Positions 1 to 10,346 of a stretch of 64,000 bases of DNA are shown here, one piece after another (the first letter of the stretch is position 1; every line of letters begins with the position of its first letter). A program made the position numbers and the translations under genes. Origin of the DNA: Polychytrium aggregatum (lineage: Eukaryota > Chytridiomycota > Chytridiomycetes > Polychytriales). The notes under the pieces were generated by a model. That model saw only the letters and a list, made by a program, of their open reading frames with translations. It did not search any database and was not told the DNA's origin. The stretch lies in the NCBI RefSeq assembly GCF_025602895.1, contig NW_026516219.1, positions 1 to 64,000 of the forward strand, in the 5' to 3' direction.

Positions 1-62
1 TAAGTGGTTGATGTGGAGACCTGATCAATCGAACCGAAGGTGTTGCGAGACGTCCCCGAGAA

Positions 63-281
63 TCACCTCGATGGAGCAGTCTCGCGGAGGATGGGGCCAG
101 ACGACAGCGGCTTACCATCCACGCCTTCCACTGCCAAGGGCGAAGCCTTGGAGCAGGTGGGGACAGAGTGTCGAGCAACAAAGTCCTCGTCGATAAAGTT
201 GCCAGAGGCACCAGAATCGACAAGTCCTTCGCACGACAGAGAATCACCAGAAGGAAGACGAACAGCGACGGGAACAACCAA
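63..281 (-). pseudogene. pol: Gypsy-1 pol fragment: aspartic protease
   Basis: A short open frame carries the retropepsin signature LVDSGASGNFID with the catalytic Asp in a D-S-G triad, followed by a hydrophobic flap-like stretch. It is the N-terminal domain of pol; reverse transcriptase and integrase would follow to the left, outside the window. The protease is in the same frame as the gag core but in a different frame from the zinc knuckle, so the arrangement here is disrupted. Confidence 0.7.
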
Positions 282-592
282 CGAGCAACGACGAACAGAC
301 GAAACACAAGACTTTGGTTCGGTACCAGCTTCGGCACCAGGGTTGCGGCTAGCACAGACAGTTAACTTTGCCGAGGGTTGCAGGACAGCTCAGGTATTTG
401 CACTGTGGATGAGGTGCAGTTCCCAGTGACACCAGAGGTGCCACGGGTACTATGCCAGAGCTGAGAGTGTCCGCCGGTCCAGAGGCAAGGCGAAGCTGTC
501 CGCACATCACTGCTTCCCCAGTACTTACCAAAGGCACCTTACCAATGTCTTCACTTTCGGAAGGCGGTGGGCACGGCTCCGGTTCAAGGCCT

Positions 593-1568
593 TCACTTAG
601 AACCGGGCCTGGTCGTTTCCCGAACTGAAGTCTTGCACTTCTCCATCTTCGTAAACGATGGTGCGGATGATCCTCGGGCCGGAGGTCCAGGGGGCGGTCC
701 GGTAGCTCTGGTAGATCCAAACTTGACGGGGCAGTTTCGTACCAAGTGGCCCTTCTTGCCACAGTACAGGCAGAGTCCAAAGCGGCGGCGGCGTTGTTTC
801 TCCTCGGCGGTCAGGGGTCCAGAGACGGCAGAGTCCACTTGCATGGGCTCGGAAACAATGTAGGGGTGCGGCGGAGCGAGGACGGGCGCGGGAGCGATGC
901 GGGAACGGCAGCGGAGGCGGAACCAAAGGCGAACTGGGAAGACCGGTAGCGGGCAGGCGTGCTTCGGCGCTCTTGACGGCGCTCGCGGATTCGTGCATCG
1001 AGCTCGTTACAAGCTCGATGTACTCCTCCAGATCTCGTGGCAGAGGGCGAACTCGCGAAAGTTCGTCTCTGACATCATCCGACAAGCCAAGTCGGAAGAA
1101 CGAGATCTTTGCACCGTCGTTCCAAGTCGTATCGGCGGCAATACGAAGGAACTCGGATGCATAGACTGCGCACGGGCGGTTGCCCTGAGACAGTGTGGTG
1201 ATCACTGACTCGGCAGTCCTGGCCCGATCAGGGTCGTCAAACACTTTGGAAAAGCGTTCTAGGAAATCGCCAAAAGAGTTGAGTCGGGGATCACCCATCT
1301 CAAGCATCGGAGTCGCCCACTGGAGAGCCGGTCCAGTGAGCAGACTAATGACGAATCCGACCTTAATCGGGTCAGCAGGGAACCGGTGGGGCTGCATTCG
1401 TATATACAGTTTGCACTGATTTACGAATGCCCGGAACCCTTGCCGGTTACCGTCGTAACGGTCCGGCATCTGCACGCTGTACCCAGCGGCAGGAGCATCG
1501 CGAGCTGTCCGGAGCTCGGCGAGCTCGGCCTCCAAGGCACGGAGGCGGTCCACGAGGGCAGGATCCAT
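593..1568 (-). pseudogene. gag: Gypsy-1 gag, frameshifted
   Basis: The start is the ATG at 1568 (MDPALVDRL), preceded in frame only by a short homopolymer-rich extension. Residues 1 to about 200 form a helical retrotransposon Gag core (GPALQWA, then a segment around SFGDFLERFSKVF). The CX2CX4HX4C zinc knuckle (CLYCGKKGHLVRNC) lies in another frame around 760-810 and that frame ends at 593. Core and knuckle are therefore separated by at least one frameshift around 850-950. Gag would form the cytoplasmic particle that packages element RNA. The break is either real decay or an uncorrected assembly indel. Confidence 0.8.
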
Positions 1569-1732
1569 GGCGGGACTGGGACTGGGACTGGGAAAAAAAA
1601 AAAAAGCGAGGAGGTTCAAGAACAGGAGAGCGAAGAGGGCTCAGACACAAGTGTGCTTGAGGTTCGGACAGGACTAGGAAAGGGGCGGGGCTAGGAGCGG
1701 AAGATACCAAGCAGGTGGTATCAGTAGAAGAG

Positions 1733-1744
1733 AGTTCGAACAAA
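1733..1744 (-). other. Gypsy-1 self-priming primer-binding site
   Basis: The plus strand reads AGTTCGAACAAA. It recurs in inverted orientation inside the LTR at 1833-1844, where it would be the first 12 nt of the minus-strand mRNA. The site sits one base inside the LTR boundary. No match to a tRNA 3' end (TGG...) is seen here. Tf1-type elements prime reverse transcription by folding the mRNA 5' end back onto the PBS, and this fits that arrangement. Confidence 0.8.
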
Positions 1745-1745
1745 G

Positions 1746-2164
1746 TGTAAGGAGTGAACAAGCGCAAGGACGAAGACCAAGTGCTTGGTATGAGCTTTAT
1801 TAGCTTTTAGCCCCGAACACCAAAGAACAAGTTTTGTTCGAACTGGTGTTCAACATAGGCTCAGACATGCAGGGCTATTTATAGACCGGGAGAAGGTCGA
1901 GGGGCAAAAGTGGGCGAGAAGGGTGGAGCATCACAGAGAAGCGAGAAGGGGGTGCGAGAGTGGCTGGTGTGCAAGCGAGAGAGGCTTGGCACAGCCCGGG
2001 GACATGTGCCGAGCGGTGGGGGAGGCAGGAAACCAGTAGACGCGGGTGGCAACGGCGCGTGCTCATGCATGGGGGCAAACAAACACGTGGGGACTCATGA
2101 TTGGTGCGGAGGGCGAGAGCATGCGGGACAATCTCATTGGTCCGTTGTGATGCTGGTCATCACA
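1746..2164 (-). repeat. Gypsy-1 5' LTR
   Basis: The left end TGTAAG is set by the adjacent PBS; the right end ...ATCACA is set by the abrupt switch to LINE sequence at 2165. The termini are TG/CA with a 3-bp TGT/ACA inverted repeat. It contains a minus-strand TATA box (1876-1883). The other LTR is outside the window, so the right boundary rests on the LINE junction alone. Confidence 0.75.
1876..1883 (-). promoter_or_regulatory. Gypsy-1 LTR TATA box
   Basis: TATAAATA on the minus strand. Its first T lies 39 bp upstream of the A that begins the self-primer complement (1844). The same motif and the same 39-bp spacing occur in Gypsy-2. Confidence 0.7.
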
Positions 2165-4718
2165 GCAAGATAGCGGAGCGCATCCTCCCTCCCGTACCTC
2201 ACAAAGGAAATTGGGACGATGGACATTGTCCAGGGAGGATTCCGACCAGGACGAGGCACGCTCGACCAGGTCTACTCCCTGGACAGCCTGATTCGGATGA
2301 AGAGGCTCCAAGGCTTGAGTACTCCTTGGTGTTCCTGGACATCAAGGCGGCGTACGACACCGTCTGGAGGGAACGCCTGTGGGAAAAAAATCAAAGATAG
2401 AGGAGCAAGCTCGACCGCACTCGGGATCCTCAAGGCGCTGTTTGATAGGACAATGGTGAGAGTCGCCAGCAAGGGACGTCGGTCAGAACCTGTGTGGCTC
2501 CAAAAAGGGCTCATACAGGGATCTGTACTGAGTCCCTTGCTGTTCAGCGCTTTCATCGATGACTTACCAGAGCTCCTGAGACAGGGCACAACCAGCGCCG
2601 ACGAAGACCTAGAGCTCTCAACCAGCACGGTGTCGACAATCAAGGTCAACTCGTTATGGTTCGCCGACGATGGAGTACTTGTCGCAAGTCCAGCTTCGAC
2701 ACAGAAGCTCCTGGATATATGCGAACGACACAGCACCGAAAACAGGTACAAGTTCGCACCAAGCAAATGCGAGATCATCCTCTCGACCAACTACCCCGCC
2801 GCGACCACCAAGGCCACTCTCTACGGAGAAGAGCTGCCGACGGCGAAAGAGTTCAAATACCTTGGAACGATCATCGACGCCAACGGGTTCCGAGTCGATC
2901 GACAAGTCGACCACCTGGTCGAGAAAGCCAACATGGCCGTGAAGAGCATCGTCAAGCTTGGAATCAGGCTCGGAGGAGCGTCTGCAAGGACCATCGTGAG
3001 AACTTACCGAGCCTTCATCAGGCCAAGGCTCGAATACGGCCTGGCACTGGACCTCCTACCCGAGGCACAGCAAGAACGAATCGACAAGGTCCAGACAAAT
3101 GCACTGAGGGCAATGTTCAGAGTCGGCCCTGGGACATCGGCCGGAGCCATGCATCTGAGCTGTGGACTGCCAAAACTGTCCATGAGAATCAAGATCCTGA
3201 CCTTCCAAACCTGGACGAGATGGGAAGACGCGTCCTCCGATCACATCCAAGCTCATAGCACTGATCATGAGAAACACAATCAGACACCCCCACCACCCCA
3301 ACCAATTCCTTGGCTACCAAGTGATGGAAGACCCGTATTGGGTCAAACTAATGCGCAGACTAGACTCGGACCAAAGCCTAACCGCAACCGAGGCCTTCCT
3401 GGGGAAGGAAGGAGCGCAACGGAAACCGACCAGCCCAGTCCCACGATCAACACCAGAACAGATCGAGATCGTCACGGGACTCATCATGGTCCCACTATCC
3501 ACCTCGCAACGACGCAGACGGCTGCTCGGGAACGGGCTCTCCGGGATCACGAGTAGTGAGGAAGGATCCCACAACCGAACAAACCGACAGAAGTACCACC
3601 ACGATGAATGAGGACGCTGTCACCACACCCATCAAGGAGCTCATGCCTCACTGAGCATATGAGAACAGCGTTTCGAGGGAATCAACAGCTGACGGCGGCA
3701 TGCACACCGTCAACCCAGATGTCAGGTCTCTGGATGGCGGAAGGGTACCAAGGATCCAAACCCATCCTCGAGCTCATGGTTCGGTGGAGACTCGGAGCCT
3801 TCCCGGGCCATCACACAGGCCGGCTTCAAATATGCCGACAATGTTCGACAAACGGAGCCACCGTGGAGTTCAACCGCACCCACGCACAGCGGTGCATCGA
3901 CCCAAGAGGGATCCTCCCGAGGAAGGTGCGCCAACTTCAACGATCACACCCAGCATGGGTGGAGCCTCAGACCATCGGAGTGGGACCAGTCGACAAGCTG
4001 CTGGACCTGATCACCTTTGAGCAACAGAAAGCAAGACAGAAGAACCACGAGGACACTGACGGTGGAGCGGATTGCAGGCCACCACCAATCGTGTCCGACA
4101 CCACGTCGGATGGGGAGACCAGCATTGACGAAGCAGTCTCGGATGACGACGGGGAGTCGCTCTGGTACCCACATCGAGAGGTGCTGGCACGACTGGAGCG
4201 ACTCCGGCTGACCGACGACGACTCAACAGACCTGAGCTCCGAAATGAGCTCGGTGCCAGACTGGGAATTGAATCTGGAGAGAGATCTGGACTTTTCCTTC
4301 CTCACCAACATCGACGACGACCTGCCCAGCCACGGATGGGATTGGCAGAGCGACCAGAGTGTCGACTTGCTCTCGAACACAACACCAAGCATCGATCTGA
4401 TCGACGATGCCGATCTGAGCCCGGACCTGGTCTCGGACGACGACCTCGGACTCGGAGACACACCGTTCCCAACGACCAGCAGGAGAGGCAGCCCTCCCCC
4501 CACACGGAGCAATGACAGAGTGACTGGAGTGCTGAGAGGCATGAGGCCACGACAGCGACCCCAACGAACAAAGCCGTGGATGGGCTTTGAGGAGATCCCG
4601 GAGAGGAGCTCCCATGGCCAGAGAGAAAGGGTCCCCGAGCGGGACCTGGAGACATGCGAGTCCCTGTGGGACCTATTGGAGGAAGTGTTCACCCCGCATG
4701 GCTCGCCGTGTGGGCTGG
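2165..4718 (+). mobile_element. LINE unit A, left part (interrupted)
   Basis: Collinear with units B, C and D from codon 140 of their frame (GCAAGATAGCGG) to near the end of the frame, where Gypsy-2 interrupts it at 4718. The remainder resumes at 11138. The left edge is an abrupt junction with the Gypsy-1 LTR. The unit is therefore probably cut by Gypsy-1 rather than truncated during its own insertion, with its 5' part to the left of the window. Confidence 0.9.
2165..4718 (+). pseudogene. LINE unit A reverse transcriptase, multiply frameshifted
   Basis: Very close to the RT proteins of units B to D, but with single-base indels at about 2191 (+C), 2316 (-G), 2390 (+A), 3247 (+C), 3592, 3647 (+C) and 4694 (+C). 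The longest intact piece (about 2390-3250) holds the catalytic FADD motif and the QGSVLSPLLF motif. Most indels fall in short homopolymers, so residual long-read error is an alternative to real decay. Gypsy-2 then interrupts the C-terminal codons. Confidence 0.85.
4714..4718. repeat. Target-site duplication of Gypsy-2, left copy
   Basis: GCTGG directly precedes the left LTR and is repeated directly after the right LTR at 11138-11142. In uninterrupted LINE units this pentamer occurs once (GTGTGGGCTGGAGAG), which confirms that it is a duplication. Confidence 0.95.
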
Positions 4719-5509
4719 TGTTAGAGTCCGAAGGGGACTCAACGGCAAAAGAAGAAGTGAGCTCGAAGTGAGCTCAGGGAAGGCAAGGGTAAAGTCCGAA
4801 GTGGACTCGGAGAGGGAGCGAGGGAAGCAAAGATCCGTTCAAGATAAGACTAGTCTCGAAATGAGACGTGAGGAACACTCAGAGAATAAAGTAGAAGGCA
4901 CTTTATTTAGTCCTATTTTGAACGCTGAGGTTCGACTACACATCGCGGGGGTCAGGCTATTTATAGACAAGTCCGGACTTGGCAGCGAAGGGCGGCCAAG
5001 GGAGGGAAAAGTGGGCGATCGAGCAGGGCGAAGGGGGCGATGCACGAACGAGGGCCGAGAAGGACCACCGAGACAGGCAGAGAACCAAAGCGAGGGAGGC
5101 GCAAGCAAAAGCGAAGCACCTGGCAGGAGAAACGTGCAAAGGCGAAGCAATGTGACTCAACGTCCAAGAAGCGGATTGGTCAAGTATAAGGTTGGGGCAA
5201 ATGCATGCGAGATGAACAAGAGATCGGGGCGGTCAGGCAGGTCATGAGTCACCGGTGGTGGGACACATGACCGGCAGCCGAATTGCAACCAATCGCAGCA
5301 AGGCGCGTGCACAAACAAACCGGCGCGTGCGAAGAAGACAAAGGAAGCGGAGCAGCGCGGGGAAACGGAAGTGCGGAAGGAGCGGAAATGGCAGGCAAAA
5401 GGCGGAAAATTGGAGGGGAACTGCAAAGCTACACACAAACAAACAGAAAGGCAAAAGAACAGCCAAGTGTGCAGTCAAAGTGGAGAACAAGCAGAAGCTA
5501 TCCCTAACA
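4719..5509 (-). repeat. Gypsy-2 3' LTR
   Basis: Starts TGTTAGAG and ends CCCTAACA on the plus strand. No difference from the LTR at 10347-11137 was noticed, which implies recent insertion. It includes a minus-strand TATA box and an AATAAA-like motif. Confidence 0.95.
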
Positions 5510-5523
5510 TCATCCCCTTCCTT
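5510..5523 (-). other. Gypsy-2 polypurine tract
   Basis: On the minus strand this reads AAGGAAGGGGATGA and abuts the 3' LTR. This is the expected position of the RNase H-resistant primer for second-strand synthesis. It overlaps the last codon of the integrase frame. Confidence 0.75.
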
Positions 5524-7051
5524 AGCGACGAACTCCGGGCGTCGCCTTCGGCTTTGAGGGATAGCGAAGGTGGAAGTCAGCAACAAGATCAGTGGCGTGG
5601 GAAACATTGGCAGCGGGCTCCCAAGACCGGTCAGTCTCGGAATAGCCCTTCCACTGAACCAAGTACTGTAAGCGACCACGGAAGAGCCGAGAATCGAGAA
5701 CAGTCTCGACCTCAAACTCTTCCTGGGAGTCAACAAGAATGGGTGGAGGTTCGGGTTGGGTGAACTCGGGAACAATGTCCTTCGTTCGGGGTTCAAGGAG
5801 GGATACATGAAAGACGGGGTGGACTTTGAGTGTGGAAGGGAGTTTAAGTTCAAAGGCAACGGGGTTGATGCGGCGAAGAACTTTAAAGGGGCCAAGCTTT
5901 TTCTGATCAAGCTTGTTGGAGGGACGAAGGGTGCGGATGTGGCGACGATCAAGAAAAACGAGGTCGCCAACGGAGATGTCGGGAGTGGGGAGACGGGATT
6001 TGTTGGCCTGCAAAGTGTAGGACTCTTGGGCAACCCGGAGGTTGGCCTTGAGATCCTCGAGAACGGTCTGAAGTCGGTCGACACGTTCTTCGGCAGAGGG
6101 CACAACAGAAGGATCACGGATGATGGAGGGATCAAAAATGGGGTGATGGCCATGGACTGCAAAGAAGGGAGTCATGCCAGTGGAGGTGTTTTCCGAGTTG
6201 TTGTAAGTGAACTCGGCAAGGGGAAGGTGAAGGGTCCAGTCGTCTTGCAGGTAATTGCAATGGATACGCAAATACTGCTCGATGACCTGGTTGAGAACCT
6301 CGGTCGAACCGTCGGTCTCGGGGTGGAAGGCAGAAGAAAGGGAAATCTTCGTCTTCAGAAGCTCATTGAAGCGCCTCCAGAAGGCCGAAGTAAACTGAGT
6401 TCCTCGGTCCGAAACAATAGACCGGGGACAACCATGCAAGCGGAAGATGTGGGAGAGGAAGAGTTCGGCGGTTTGCTCGCCTGTAACCGTCTTCGTGGTG
6501 GGCACAAAGTGTGCTTGTTTGGACAGGCGGTCCTTAACCACGAAGATGGAGTCAAAGCCGTTCGAAGGTGGGAGATCCGTGATGAAGTCCATCGACAGGT
6601 CCCACCAACGTTCGGAAGGAACGGGGAGAGGGTGAAGTAAACCATAAGGGGAGTGACGGGACGGCTTGGCTCGCTGGCACGCTTCACAATTAGCAATGAA
6701 GCGACGCACAGACTTACGAAGCCGGGGCCAGTGAAAGTCCCGGGAGATGAGCTCAACGGTCTTGGCAAGACCAAAGTGACCAGCGGCAGCGGAGCAGTGA
6801 CGTTGCTCAAACACTTTGAGCTGGAGCTCGGGGGAAGGGACAACGATCAGGTCTTTAAAGTAAAGGAGACCGTCACGGAAGGAGTAATCGCCATCAAGAC
6901 GTTTGGCGTTGAAGTCAGAAAGAAGGGAACAAGAAAGGGTGGCAGCTCGAATCTCGGAAAGAAAAGTCGGGGTTCGAGCCGATAACGGTGATGCTGTCGA
7001 GAGAAATAGACTCGAACAGCTGAAGGAAGTTGGTGGAGTGGAGGGAGTCAC
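5522..7051 (-). pseudogene. pol: Gypsy-2 integrase with C-terminal chromodomain
   Basis: This long frame holds the C-terminal part of pol. An HHCC zinc-binding region comes first (HFGLAKTV ... CEACQR). The DDE core follows, with Asp in MDFITDLP, Asp in VSDRGTQF and Glu in the ETDGSTEVLNQ region. A GPY/F-like stretch (KLGPFKVL) and a chromodomain (YLVQWKGYSETDRSWEP) complete it. The chromodomain keeps the aromatic residues expected of a methyl-lysine cage. The frame itself is intact but is separated by a frameshift around 6950-7050 from the RT/RNase H frame, so the polyprotein cannot be made in one piece. Confidence 0.9.
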
Positions 7052-8508
7052 CAGGCTTTATCTCAAAGTCAGAACGGCGACTGAGAGCATCGGCTTTGGT
7101 GTTGAGGCGACCAGGGCGGTGGTAAATGCGAAAAGCAAAATCAGAAAGGAATTGGGCCCACCGGAACTGGCGGCGAGAAAGTTGGGAAGCGGAAGTGAAC
7201 CGGGTGAGGTTCTGGTGATCAGAGAAAACAAGAGTGGGATGATCGGGGTCGGCAGCCATCAAGTAATGACGCCAGGCAGTAAAGGAATCGACAATAGCAA
7301 GGAGCTCTTTGTCGTGGGTGTCATAATTCACCTCGGCGGGACGGAATTGCCGAGAGTGAAAAGCAACGGGGTGAAGAGCGCCGTCAGGGTCAAACTGGGA
7401 AAGGACGGCACCCAGAGCAAAGTCAGAAGCATCGGGCTCGATGACAGCGGGTTTGGAGAAATCAAAGTAACGAAGAATAGGTGCGGAAGTGAATGAACGT
7501 TTAAGAGAATCAAAAGCCTCTTGGGCCTCGGGAGACCAAGAGAAGGTGGAGGATTTGGTGGTGAGTGAAGTCAAAGGACGAGCAAGTGCGGAAAAGTCCT
7601 TGACGAAGCGGCGGTAAAAGTTTGCGAAACCAATAAAAACTTGGATGTCGCGAGCAGAAGAGGGAACAGGCCAAAGGGAAACGGCCTCGACCTTGGCAGG
7701 GTCCATTTTAATGCCATCGGCAGAAATGATCATGCCGAGAAAGTCAACTTCAGAAAGGTCAAAAGAACACTTGGCCGGATTGACCTTAAGAGAGTGTTCA
7801 CGAAGGCGAGAAAGAACAAGCTTAACATGCTCCTCATGCTCCAGGGGATCTTTTGAGAAGATCAGGATGTCGTCAAGATAAATGACAACACAGACACCAA
7901 GGAGGTCCGAGAAGATGTCGTTCATAAAAAACTGAAAAGCAGCGGGGGCATTCGAAAGACCAAAGGGGATAACATTGTACTCGTAATGAGCCAGATTTGC
8001 AAACAAAAGCAGTCTTCCACTCATCGCCCTTCTTGACACGAACCAAGTGGTAAGCATCAGGAAGGTCAAGGTGTGAGAAGACGCGGGCAGAAGAAAGTTT
8101 ATCCAGAAGATCCTGGAAGAGGGGAAGAGGGTAGCGGTTCTTCTTCGTGATGGCATTGAGGCCCCGGTAGTCGACGCAAAGGCGAAGACCACCATTGGGC
8201 TTCTTCACGAAGAAGCAGGGAGCACCAACGGGAGAAGAGGATTTGGAGATCCAACCACGTGCGAGGGCGTTGGTCAGATACTCCGAAAGAGCAGATTCCT
8301 CGGCCGGGGACAAAGGATAGACTTTCCCCGGCTTTGGCAAACGAGGTTCCTTTCCATCCTCGGTCCGTACAAACTCAATAGACAAGTCATACGGACGGAT
8401 GAGGAGGCAAGGAAGAAGGAGGGTCAGACTTGAGGCTGAAAACGTCGCCAAACTCATTGTATTTGAGCGGGACACCTCGAGAGTCAACAGGGGTGCCAGA
8501 CTCGGCAT
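6915..8508 (-). pseudogene. pol: Gypsy-2 reverse transcriptase and RNase H, frameshifted
   Basis: The N-terminal RT half (7873-8508) has FFVKKPNGGLRLCVDYRGLN and the motif-A region HLDLPDAYH. The C-terminal half (6915-8195) has IPFGLSNAPAAFQ and the catalytic VVIYLDDILIF. It continues into RNase H (DASDFALGAVLSQ, DKELLAIV, VFSDHQNL). The two halves lie in different frames, with one extra base in the region around 8000. Upstream parts of pol lie in further frames. In a functional copy this makes the cDNA and removes the RNA template. Confidence 0.9.
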
Positions 8509-8928
8509 ACACCTTCGTCGTGAGCACGGACCTTATCGACACCGTAGGATACGTCTCCGGCGAAGGAGGACGGATATCCATTTGGGCAGCGAAAATGTCG
8601 AGCTTGTCTTCCCGTGCAAGACGGAGAAGACTCGCCGCATTAACGAGCTCAATGTCGGGCTGAAGATAAAGCCGTTGGCTCTTCAGAAAGCGAAGCAGAG
8701 TCAAGGCGGGAAGAAAGGGAAGGCGAAGTGCCAAAGGAGGGAACCGGTGTAAGGGAAGGACCGGAGGGAGGAGTCAAAGGCGAAGTGCCCGAAGGGGGAG
8801 GCGAAGTAGCCGGAAGGGGACGAAGTGTCCAAGGAAGGAAGCAGAGACATCCGCGAGGATGTGTCCATCAGCAAGGCAAGAGGGATCGGAGAACTGAAAG
8901 GGAGAGGGACTTCCAATTGACAACTGGA

Positions 8929-10275
8929 TTATGCAAGCGCATCCAGGGAAGACCAAGAGTGATGGGAGTGGTGGAGAGTCGAGTCACAAGAAAAGAAATC
9001 GACTCGGTGTGGGAACCAATGGTCAGACGTCACAGGAACGGTTTGGAAACGAATGAAACCGGCCGAAGAACCATCAGCAAGGGAAACGGAGTAAGGAGTA
9101 GAAAGAGGGATAAGAGAGAGTTTATGGAGATCCGCAAAGGCAGGATCAATGAGGGCAAGAGCGGTGCATCCATCATCAATAAAGACAGAAAGGGAGATGG
9201 AGACCGGGCCAGAAAGACTCATGACGACAAGGGTGGCCGGAAGAAGAAGCTTATCGTCCGATAATGACGAGTCAGAGGGGGAAGATGTTCGTATCGCCGA
9301 ACAGACCACCTCGCTTACTTGCGAGGTGCTGCTCGGCTGTGGGCATTTCCCGAGTTCCGTTTGACCAGAACCGGGCACTGCTGAACATCGCGACTGCCGG
9401 GACAAGACTTTTCCCCGCAGTACAAGGCAGAGACCCTGCTCACGACGTCGCTTTTTCTCGACGTCGGAGAGCTTAGCAGGGCGGACCGAGACAGAGTCAA
9501 GGTCCATGGGAGTGGGTGCAGAAGAGGAGGAAGAAGAAACATGCGCGGGAGAATGGTGGTGATGGGGAGCAGAGCGAGAAGAAGGAGGAGGAGGTTGGGA
9601 ACGGGAGGAGATCCTTGAGACGATGGAGGGCATCGTCGTACTCGACCGCTGCCTTGATCAACTCAGGCAGGGAAGCGGGAGCGGGGCGGAGACCGATGAG
9701 GTGGAACTTGACCTCAGACTTCAAACCCTCCTTGAAGAAGTGCATCTTGGTGGGTTCATCAGTCTGGACGCGGGCGGCGAGCTGGACGAAGCGGGTGGCG
9801 AAGGCTTGGCAGGACTTGAGCTGGACCAAGCGCTTGAGGTCGTTCAAGGCCTTATCTTGCGAGGAGGCCGTGTCCTCACCGAAGGTCGACTTGAGGGCAA
9901 CTTCAAAATCCGCGAAGGAAGCCGGGAAGCGGTTGGCCATGTAGAAGGCGGCCTCGTACCACTTGAAAGGCTTCACCGCGGAGGAAGGAGGTGGCAGTAC
10001 AGGACCTTCTGGCGCTCGGGCGCGAAGAAGGCAGGATCGGCGAGGAAAACCGAGGTGGCACTGGGCGAGGAAGGCCGTCGTCTCAGTCGCGGGAACCTAG
10101 GAACTCCTTGGGCTTGTTCACCTGGTAGACCTGGCGGGGAGCGGCGGCGGGAGCTTGCAGATCTTGGATCTGACGATGGAGAGCAGCGTTCTGGGTCATG
10201 AGGGCGTTCATACGCTCCTCCATGCGCGCCAGATACGCAGTTGAGGTCTGCAGGGGGTGCAGCAGGCTCAGCCAT
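8929..10275 (-). pseudogene. gag: Gypsy-2 gag and protease, frameshifted
   Basis: The first in-frame ATG after the PBS is at 10275 (MAEPAAPP). The Gag core lies at about 9600-9976 (FADFEVALKSTFGE ... FATRFVQLAARV), in a different frame from the start. The zinc knuckle is split: LCL in one frame and YCGEKSCPGS in another, around 9430. A retropepsin-like domain follows (about 8929-9250) with FIDDGCTALALID, i.e. D-D-G where D-S/T-G is usual, and then ADGSSAG. At least two frameshifts and a changed protease triad indicate a non-functional copy, unless some shifts are sequencing errors. Confidence 0.8.
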
Positions 10276-10332
10276 CGGATCGACGAGGGAAAGAGAGGCG
10301 AAAGAAGAAGAAAGGCCGGGAAGCCAAGAGGG

Positions 10333-10344
10333 AGCGTTCAAAAT
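10333..10344 (-). other. Gypsy-2 self-priming primer-binding site
   Basis: The plus strand reads AGCGTTCAAAAT, two bases inside the 5' LTR. The same 12 nt occur in inverted orientation in the LTR at 10543-10554, the predicted mRNA 5' end. This is the same architecture as in Gypsy-1 with a different sequence, so the complementarity has been kept while the bases changed. Confidence 0.85.
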
Positions 10345-10346
10345 GA

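Larger units (their letters stand above)
1..2164 (-). mobile_element. Gypsy-1: partial Ty3/gypsy LTR retrotransposon
   Basis: Minus-strand element cut by the left window edge. From high to low coordinates it shows a 5' LTR (1746-2164), a primer-binding site (1733-1744), a gag gene from an ATG at 1568, a CCHC zinc knuckle (about 760-810) and the start of pol with a retropepsin-like domain (63-281). The rest of pol and the 3' LTR must lie outside the window. The reading frame shifts between the gag core and the zinc knuckle, so this copy looks inactive. Its right LTR end meets LINE sequence exactly at 2164/2165, which suggests that it inserted into LINE unit A. It is unlike Gypsy-2 in LTR sequence and length (419 versus 791 bp), so it is a separate family. 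Confidence 0.9.
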
